Assembly (NCBI GenBank): GCA_003104895.1
Contig: PQAG01000210.1
Location: forward strand, 37,202-44,956
DNA length: 7,755 nt
Origin: Nitrosomonadales bacterium
GTDB taxonomy: Bacteria > Pseudomonadota > Gammaproteobacteria > Burkholderiales > Sulfuricellaceae
Reading direction: 5' to 3'
The position numbers were made by a program, and so were the translations under genes. The notes under the pieces are model-generated. The model searched no databases, was not told the origin of the DNA, and worked only from the letters and a program-made list of their open reading frames with translations. Shown piece by piece: positions 6,137 to 7,755 of the stretch (positions within the stretch are counted from its first letter, which is position 1; every line of letters begins with the position of its first letter).

Positions 6137-6146
6137 AGGTGTATTC

Positions 6147-6515
6147 ATGAAATTGAAAGCGTTGCTTCTGGTGCTTTGCCTTTCTTCGGCCTGCGATGCC
6201 TTTGCCGCCGCGCAGGTGGAGGAGCGTGAATTGAAGCGGAATGCGGTCGAATCGGCGCAACAGAAGGCCGATTTCGCTAGAAAGCGGGCGAGTGATGCGG
6301 AGCAGCAGGTGCGGGCGGCGGAGCAGGAGCTGGCCGAGGCCGAGCGTGCCGACCAGGAGGCGCGGCAGCGTGCCAGCGCAGCGGCCAGACGCCTCGAAGA
6401 AGCGAAGGCCGGCCTGAGCCGGGCTCAAGCCGGCCGGGCCGCTGCCAGCGCTGCTTCAGAACGCGCTGCGGAAGAAGTGAACAGGGAGTGGGGCCGCCGC
6501 GGCCAAACGCAGTGA
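6147..6515 (+). CDS. Small secreted Ala/Glu/Arg-rich coiled-coil protein
   Basis: The protein is 122 residues long. Residues 1-22 are a Sec signal peptide (MKLKALLLVLCLSSACDAFA) with likely cleavage at AFA/AAQ. The Cys residues do not form a lipobox, as the -3 positions are wrong. The rest, about 23-112, is almost entirely a predicted helix rich in Ala, Glu, Arg and Gln with heptad spacing, so a periplasmic coiled coil is likely. A strong Shine-Dalgarno (AGAGGTG, 6135-6141) overlaps the stop of the upstream PDC-domain gene and is correctly spaced from this ATG, supporting a real, translationally linked gene. No homologous family is recognised. Its composition resembles the coiled-coil parts of the nearby J-like proteins in general character, but it lacks their RRYA motif. 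Confidence 0.78.
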   Translation: MKLKALLLVLCLSSACDAFAAAQVEERELKRNAVESAQQKADFARKRASDAEQQVRAAEQELAEAERADQEARQRASAAARRLEEAKAGLSRAQAGRAAASAASERAAEEVNREWGRRGQTQ

Positions 6516-6523
6516 ATCCATGA

Positions 6524-7045
6524 TCAAGCCAGCGCTTCAAAGTGCTGCAGGAACACCCGTTTCGCATCCTCCGGCGCCATTGGCCGGATGATTTCGCTGC
6601 TGGGCTCAACGCCTTCGAGATAGGACCAGGGTTCGGCGGAATAAGGCATCAGATCGCGTTTCTCGGTCGCCAGCGCGATCAGGTCGGCCCGCTTGATGGC
6701 CGGATTGTGGCTCAGGTCCACGCCGAAGCGCTCCCCGATGATCCGCGTCACGCTGTCCTCGATTTCAGAAAACGCCGGCAGCAGCACCTTTAGCGGCTTC
6801 ACCATGTCTCCGAGATAGGCCTCGGCCGCATCATGCAGCAAGGCCGCAAATTTCAGATCGTCCGGCACCAGCGAGGCCACGATCAGGCTATGCTGCGCGA
6901 CGGAGTAAAAGGCGCTGGTCTGGCCGTTGAAGCGGCACTGATAGGCCAGCCCATGGGCGATGTCTTCAATCGCCACATCGACAATGCGCGGCTCCAGCGG
7001 GTAAAAGCGGTTGCCCAGATAGGTCGATACATACAGTGTGCTCAT
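6524..7045 (-). CDS. HD-domain phosphohydrolase, YfbR-like
   Basis: This is a 173-residue soluble protein. It has the HD metal site in order: His52 in SVAQHSLIVA, His71-Asp72 in LLHDAAEAYLGD, and Asp121 in RADLIALATEKRDLM. Glu75 and Asp80 sit at the same distances from the HD pair as the catalytic Glu and Asp of YfbR, and VKPLK follows as in YfbR-type sequences (GDxxxPxK). A nucleoside 5'-monophosphatase or related nucleotide hydrolase activity is therefore likely; the exact substrate cannot be read from sequence. A good Shine-Dalgarno (GGAGG, complement of 7050-7054) lies 4 bases before the ATG. It converges with the small coiled-coil gene (8 bp apart, no terminator seen) and diverges from the WYL regulator gene. 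Confidence 0.88.
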   Translation of the reverse strand: MSTLYVSTYLGNRFYPLEPRIVDVAIEDIAHGLAYQCRFNGQTSAFYSVAQHSLIVASLVPDDLKFAALLHDAAEAYLGDMVKPLKVLLPAFSEIEDSVTRIIGERFGVDLSHNPAIKRADLIALATEKRDLMPYSAEPWSYLEGVEPSSEIIRPMAPEDAKRVFLQHFEALA

Positions 7046-7085
7046 CGGGCCTCCATGACGGTTGAGCTGTTCAATCTGGTTTCAG

Positions 7086-7103
7086 TATGGCACGCTGTGG
7101 GCT
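7086..7103 (+). repeat. 18-bp repeat upstream of WYL regulator gene, copy B
   Basis: TATGGCACGCTGTGGGCT is the partner of the sequence at 5114-5131 (16/18 identical, same orientation). It lies 26 bp before the WYL start and its last 3 bases overlap the palindrome at 7101-7115. Read as a sigma-54 site it would be TGGCACG-CTGT-GGGCT, with the essential GG and GC at the right spacing but a poor -12 box. Confidence 0.4.
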
Positions 7104-7115
7104 CACCATGTGAGC
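7101..7115. promoter_or_regulatory. Perfect palindrome, candidate operator of the HD/WYL divergent pair
   Basis: GCTCAC-CAT-GTGAGC is a 6-bp perfect inverted repeat around a 3-base centre. It is 14 bp before the WYL-regulator start and about 55 bp from the HD-gene start, inside an 84-bp divergent spacer. A dimeric regulator could bind it, and autoregulation by the WYL protein is the simplest guess. No binding evidence exists in the sequence itself. Confidence 0.45.
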
Positions 7116-7129
7116 TATGAAGAGGAAAT

Positions 7130-7755
7130 ATGGACCGTACCGAACGCTTCTACCGCATTGACCAGTTGATGAACGAGTATCAGGTGGTGCCATTGTCCAC
7201 CTTCCTGGATGAGCTTGGTGTTTCCCGCGCCACTTTCAAGCGCGATCTCGAATATTTGCGCGACCGCCTCAATGCACCCATCGAGTGGGACCGCGATGCG
7301 GGGGGCTATCGCTTCGGCAAGGCCGATATCCTGGCGCCGAAGTACGAATTGCCGGGCCTGTGGTTCAACGCTTCGGAGATTCACGCCCTGCTCACCATGC
7401 AGCAATTGCTCGCCAATCTGCAGCCCGGCCTGCTCGGGCCGCACATTCAGCCGCTCCAGTCGCGCCTCAACCAGTTGCTGGATAGCGGCGATCATTCGGC
7501 GGAGGAAGTCCAGCAGCGCATCAGGATTCTGCATTCTGCGGCCCGCCAGGTGGCGCCGGAGAGTTTCGAGCTGGTCAGCCACGCCCTGCTCAAGCGCCAG
7601 CGCCTCCAGATCACCCATTACAGCCGCAGCAACGACCAGCAGACCGAACGCGAGATTTCGCCGCAACGGCTGGTTTACTACCGCGACAACTGGTATCTCG
7701 ACGCCTGGTGCCATCTGCGCAAGGGGCTCAGGAGCTTTTCCGTGGACACCATCCG
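7130..7755 (+). CDS. WYL-domain transcriptional regulator (YafY type), 3' end missing
   Basis: The first 208 complete codons of a gene continue past the window; the coordinates were obtained by translating from the ATG at 7130, which has AGAGGA 3 bases before it. Residues 1-60 form a DeoR/HTH_11-like winged helix: RTERFYRIDQLMNEYQVVPL, then LDELGVSRATFKRDLEYLRD as the turn and recognition helix, then a wing ending AGGYRF. From about residue 145 the WYL domain begins, with ISPQRLVYYRDNWYLDAWCH carrying the namesake Trp-Tyr-Leu at 188-190. WYL regulators sense ligands such as nucleic acid pieces in several known cases (PafBC, DriD); the signal here is unknown. It is divergent from the HD phosphohydrolase gene, with a palindrome in the shared spacer. 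Confidence 0.92.
   Translation, partial: MDRTERFYRIDQLMNEYQVVPLSTFLDELGVSRATFKRDLEYLRDRLNAPIEWDRDAGGYRFGKADILAPKYELPGLWFNASEIHALLTMQQLLANLQPGLLGPHIQPLQSRLNQLLDSGDHSAEEVQQRIRILHSAARQVAPESFELVSHALLKRQRLQITHYSRSNDQQTEREISPQRLVYYRDNWYLDAWCHLRKGLRSFSVDTI

Noticed and set aside
5447..6148. 233-codon open frame on the minus strand opposite the PDC-sensor gene
   Set aside because: The plus-strand product has clear PDC-like motifs and a linked downstream gene; the antisense translation has no recognisable pattern and no ribosome site.

Overview
This 7.75 kb window comes from a moderately GC-rich bacterial chromosome. The best guess is a betaproteobacterium, because the minus-strand order hemC-hemD-hemX is typical of Beta- and Gammaproteobacteria. 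The genus cannot be told from this piece alone. Every gene looks intact except the two cut by the window edges: hemX on the left and a WYL-family regulator on the right. No transposase, integrase, CRISPR array or rRNA gene is visible.

Left part (1-2651): a tightly coupled heme biosynthesis operon is read leftward. It makes hydroxymethylbilane synthase (hemC, TTG start), uroporphyrinogen-III synthase (hemD) and the membrane-anchored HemX. Only 18 bp from the hemC start, a small exported thioredoxin-fold protein with a CAYC active site is read rightward. It is followed by a tRNA-Ser(GCU) gene with its own good promoter and a strong intrinsic terminator.

Middle part (2680-4924): three tandem, leftward, paralogous genes encode proteins of 239-253 residues with one shared plan. 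The plan is an N-terminal J-domain-like fold that lacks the HPD tripeptide in all three copies, then one transmembrane helix, then a long Glu/Arg-rich coiled coil with a shared RRYA..VS..L motif. They are closely packed (11 bp gap, then a 4-bp ATGA overlap) and are probably one operon. This is the least ordinary part of the window and my main candidate for an undescribed system.

Right-middle part (4925-6515): a 258-bp divergent regulatory region separates the triplet from a rightward pair. The pair is a soluble protein with a PDC/Cache-like sensor domain and no recognisable output domain, followed by a small secreted Ala/Glu/Arg-rich coiled-coil protein.

Right end (6524-7755): a YfbR-like HD phosphohydrolase is read leftward and converges on the pair with 8 bp between stop codons. 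It is divergent from a WYL-domain transcription factor of the HTH-plus-WYL type. The 84-bp spacer between these two carries a perfect 6-3-6 palindrome. It also carries a near copy of an 18-bp sequence found upstream of the PDC-domain gene. The shared sequence may link the two rightward promoters, but that is inference.
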